Program-made: the position numbers and the translations under genes
NCBI GenBank assembly: GCA_900551505.1
Contig: URWK01000015.1
Coordinates: forward strand, 1-15,732
Origin: an uncultured Ruminococcus sp.
GTDB taxonomy: Bacteria; Bacillota; Clostridia; Oscillospirales; Ruminococcaceae
Reading direction: 5' to 3'
DNA length: 15,732 bases
Notes under the pieces: generated by a model
What the model saw: the letters and a program-made list of their open reading frames with translations, nothing else
What the model was told of the DNA's origin: nothing
Database searches by the model: none
Shown: positions 14,174-15,732 of the stretch, piece by piece
Numbering within the stretch: the first letter of the stretch is position 1
Layout: each line of letters starts with the position of its first letter

Positions 14174-14557
14174 TTATTCGCTTTTTAAAGAAGATTTTTC
14201 TTTTAGTAACTCGGTAATCAGTTTTTCAAATGTCCACTTCTGATTGTGAGCAGTGACAACAGCTTTCAAATCGGTTTTAATGTTATTGGCTTTAAGTTGG
14301 TTTAGGATTTTGTCAAATTCCTTTGAATTAAATCCCGAAAAAACCATACATTCAAGTAACGGAATTTCTTGCGGTGCATCATCATTACGGGAAAATCCGT
14401 TAAATCCGAACAGATAGCCAAGTTGTTGTGAGGTGTCTTCCGGTAATATTACCTTCAATTCTTTACACAACGCATGGATTTTTGAAAACTTTTCTGAATC
14501 TTCGGCAATTCCGTAAGTTAATATAGTTGGTGTAGGTCTTGCAATTCTTGACTTCAT
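14174..14557 (-). CDS. DUF3783 domain protein
   Basis: This 127-residue protein has no signal peptide or membrane helix. The N-terminal segment PTILTYGI, the middle ECMVFSGF and the C-terminal LKAVVTAHNQKWTFEKLITELLKE match the DUF3783 pattern, in which a conserved N/Q.W follows a threonine-containing strand. Function is unknown. The ATG at 14557 is chosen because AAGGAG lies 7 bases upstream; a longer frame from 14593 would run through a hairpin. It is the last gene in a minus-strand group after the thioesterase gene, separated by that hairpin (14575-14607), so it may receive only read-through transcription. Confidence 0.65.
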   Translation of the reverse strand: MKSRIARPTPTILTYGIAEDSEKFSKIHALCKELKVILPEDTSQQLGYLFGFNGFSRNDDAPQEIPLLECMVFSGFNSKEFDKILNQLKANNIKTDLKAVVTAHNQKWTFEKLITELLKEKSSLKSE

Positions 14558-14574
14558 AATTATCTCCTTTTTAA

Positions 14575-14607
14575 AATTCCCTGCCTCATACAATGAAGCA
14601 GGGAATT
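14575..14607 (-). terminator. Hairpin between thioesterase and DUF3783 genes
   Basis: AATTCCCTGC (14575-14584) pairs with GCAGGGAATT (14598-14607), and inside it TCAT pairs with ATGA. On the minus strand the stem is followed by a short T run and then at once by the ribosome site of the DUF3783 gene. It is either a weak terminator or attenuator after the thioesterase gene, or a leader structure of DUF3783. Confidence 0.6.
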
Positions 14608-14638
14608 AGTTTTAGTATGATAAATAAAATGTTATGTA

Positions 14639-15031
14639 TTAATCAGCTTTTTTAAGAGCCTTAGCCATAAATTTTTCAATACCTACAACGAAACGTTTAT
14701 GTACGCCTTCTCCGATAAGTCCCGTGCTGTCGCTTGCAGATACTTTGAAAGTGATTTCACGCCCGTTAACTTCTGTAACTTCGGCGGTTGCACAAACTGC
14801 CACAGTAAGCGGAGTTGCGGAAACGTGAGAAATATTTATTGCTGTTCCCACACTTGTTTCACCGCTTTCAAGAAATTCCTCAACAGCATTAGTTGCAGAC
14901 TTTTCCATAAGTGCAACCATGGCAGGAGTTGCAAAAACTTCAAGAGAACCACTGCCCATATTTACTGCAAGATTTGATGATTTCACAATAGTTTCGGCTC
15001 TTCCTACTGAACCTATTTTAATTTCCCTCAT
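14639..15031 (-). CDS. FlK-type hotdog thioesterase family protein
   Basis: This 130-residue cytoplasmic protein looks like the short thioesterase family that includes fluoroacetyl-CoA thioesterase FlK. Thr35 (ATPAMVALMEK), Glu43 and His69 (NISHVSATP) have the same spacing (8 and 26 residues) as the Thr42/Glu50/His76 triad known for FlK. It therefore probably hydrolyses an acyl-CoA; the substrate is not evident, and most relatives are not specific for fluoroacetate. ATG at 15031 is preferred to a TTG at 15040 because of the spacing from AAAGGAAGG. It starts 18 nt after the reductase stop and is probably co-transcribed with it. Confidence 0.85.
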   Translation of the reverse strand: MREIKIGSVGRAETIVKSSNLAVNMGSGSLEVFATPAMVALMEKSATNAVEEFLESGETSVGTAINISHVSATPLTVAVCATAEVTEVNGREITFKVSASDSTGLIGEGVHKRFVVGIEKFMAKALKKAD

Positions 15032-15049
15032 TATTAACAAATCCTTCCT

Positions 15050-15732
15050 TTATATAATAAAGCCACCGTTTACACCGAGAATTTGCCCGGTAATAAACTT
15101 TGACTTTTCAGATGCGAAGAAATAAACTGCTTCTGCCACATCATCCGGAGAGCCAAGAGTACCCAACGGAGTTTCTTCTTTCAAGGCATTAAGGTCATCT
15201 TCTGACAGAGTTTTCAAATTCATGTCAGTCAAGATTACTCCCGGAGATACGCAATTTACTCGTATGCCACTTAAACCCACTTCTTTTGCGAGAGCTTTCG
15301 TAAATCCTATTATTCCCGCTTTCGATGCAGAATAATCGACTTCACATGATGCCCCAACTTCGCCCCACATTGAAGAAATATTTACAATGTTTCCTGATTT
15401 TTTAGAAAGCATATACGGAAGAACAGCCCGTGAACAATTTAAAGTTCCTCCCAAATTTGTATTAAGAATGTTTTTTGAAAATTCATCGGGTATGGCATCG
15501 AAAAGGTCTATGCGTGAAACTCCTGCATTATTTATCAATAAATCAATCTTTCCGAATTTATCAATTATTCCGGAAACCATTGATTTCACCTGAGATTTAT
15601 CGGAAACATCCGCACAAATTGCAAAACCGTTTATTTGATTTGCGAGTTCTTCTGCAAGTTCCTTGCTTTTAGTATAAATTATGCAAACAGTGTAACCGTT
15701 TTGGGCGAGTTTTTCGCTGACAGCTCTGCCAA
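15050..15732 (-). CDS. SDR-family reductase, likely YmfI-type EF-P 5-aminopentanone reductase (partial, runs off window)
   Basis: About 227 residues are visible; the N-terminus lies beyond the window and the frame stays open to the edge, where GRAVSEKLAQNG is the end of the GxxxGxG cofactor motif. NNAG, the Asn of LNTN, Ser of NISSMWG and YSASK form the classical short-chain dehydrogenase active site, and ITGQILGVNGG is the usual C-terminal motif of FabG-like enzymes. The segment WGEVGASCEVDYSASKAG resembles YmfI of Bacillus, which reduces 5-aminopentanone-modified elongation factor P. A plain 3-oxoacyl-ACP reductase is the alternative. It lies 18 nt before the thioesterase gene, in the same direction. 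A start at 15589 suggested by an internal GTG would be too short and would lose the cofactor site. Confidence 0.85.
   Translation of the reverse strand, partial: GRAVSEKLAQNGYTVCIIYTKSKELAEELANQINGFAICADVSDKSQVKSMVSGIIDKFGKIDLLINNAGVSRIDLFDAIPDEFSKNILNTNLGGTLNCSRAVLPYMLSKKSGNIVNISSMWGEVGASCEVDYSASKAGIIGFTKALAKEVGLSGIRVNCVSPGVILTDMNLKTLSEDDLNALKEETPLGTLGSPDDVAEAVYFFASEKSKFITGQILGVNGGFII

Noticed and set aside
1..15732. CRISPR arrays, tRNA or rRNA genes, insertion sequences or phage genes
   Set aside because: No regularly spaced repeats, RNA gene signatures, transposase motifs or integration genes were seen.

Overview
The window looks like a chromosomal segment of a fibre-degrading, cellulosome-forming Ruminococcus-type Firmicute (R. 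flavefaciens / R. champanellensis group). The evidence is a secreted family-48 glycoside hydrolase with a Thr-rich linker and a C-terminal type I dockerin, a second secreted dockerin protein with BspA-type leucine-rich repeats, AT-rich DNA, AGGAGG-type ribosome binding sites and consensus sigma-A promoters. Species cannot be fixed from the sequence alone.

Layout. (1) 53-1429, minus: a G/C-homopolymer hairpin, then a two-gene unit. A small two-helix membrane protein (1016-1384) overlaps by 4 nt a Cache-like extracellular sensor protein (108-1019) that has no cytoplasmic output domain. (2) 1546-1706, plus: a perfect TTGACA-17-TATAAT promoter fires straight into a perfect 16-bp terminator hairpin, implying a roughly 50-nt RNA; a second terminator follows. 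(3) 1755-6483, plus: a promoter, a heterodimeric ABC exporter pair (1827-3545 and 3550-5298) with one degenerate and one intact ATP site, then the LRR-dockerin protein (5355-6425), closed by a second G/C-homopolymer terminator. (4) 11074-6494, minus: a four-gene ABC-2 unit made of a GldA-like ATPase, a GldF-like permease, a GldG-family protein and a DUF4340 protein. (5) 11075-14169: a long divergent intergenic region with several dyads and a perfect sigma-A promoter, then the GH48 exo-cellulase gene (11647-14115) and its terminator. (6) 15732-14174, minus: a partial SDR reductase (YmfI/FabG-like), a FlK-type hotdog thioesterase and a DUF3783 protein.

How the parts fit. GH48 enzymes are usually the dominant processive cellulase of a cellulosome. 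Here the gene has its own strong promoter, a roughly 190-nt leader with a LacI-family-like operator, and codon use that looks tuned for high expression. The LRR-dockerin protein carries a dockerin with different recognition residues from the GH48 dockerin, so the two probably dock on different cohesins. The GldAFG/DUF4340-type transporter between them acts at the membrane on an unknown substrate; its location beside cellulosomal genes is suggestive only. The exporter pair resembles the TM287/TM288 type. The right-end genes look like housekeeping functions.

Most start codons were moved inward from the longest possible ORF because ribosome binding sites and promoters contradict the longer forms. 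The least explained items are the promoter-terminator micro-transcript at 1546-1630, the two G/C-homopolymer hairpins, and the dyad-rich control region of the GH48 gene.
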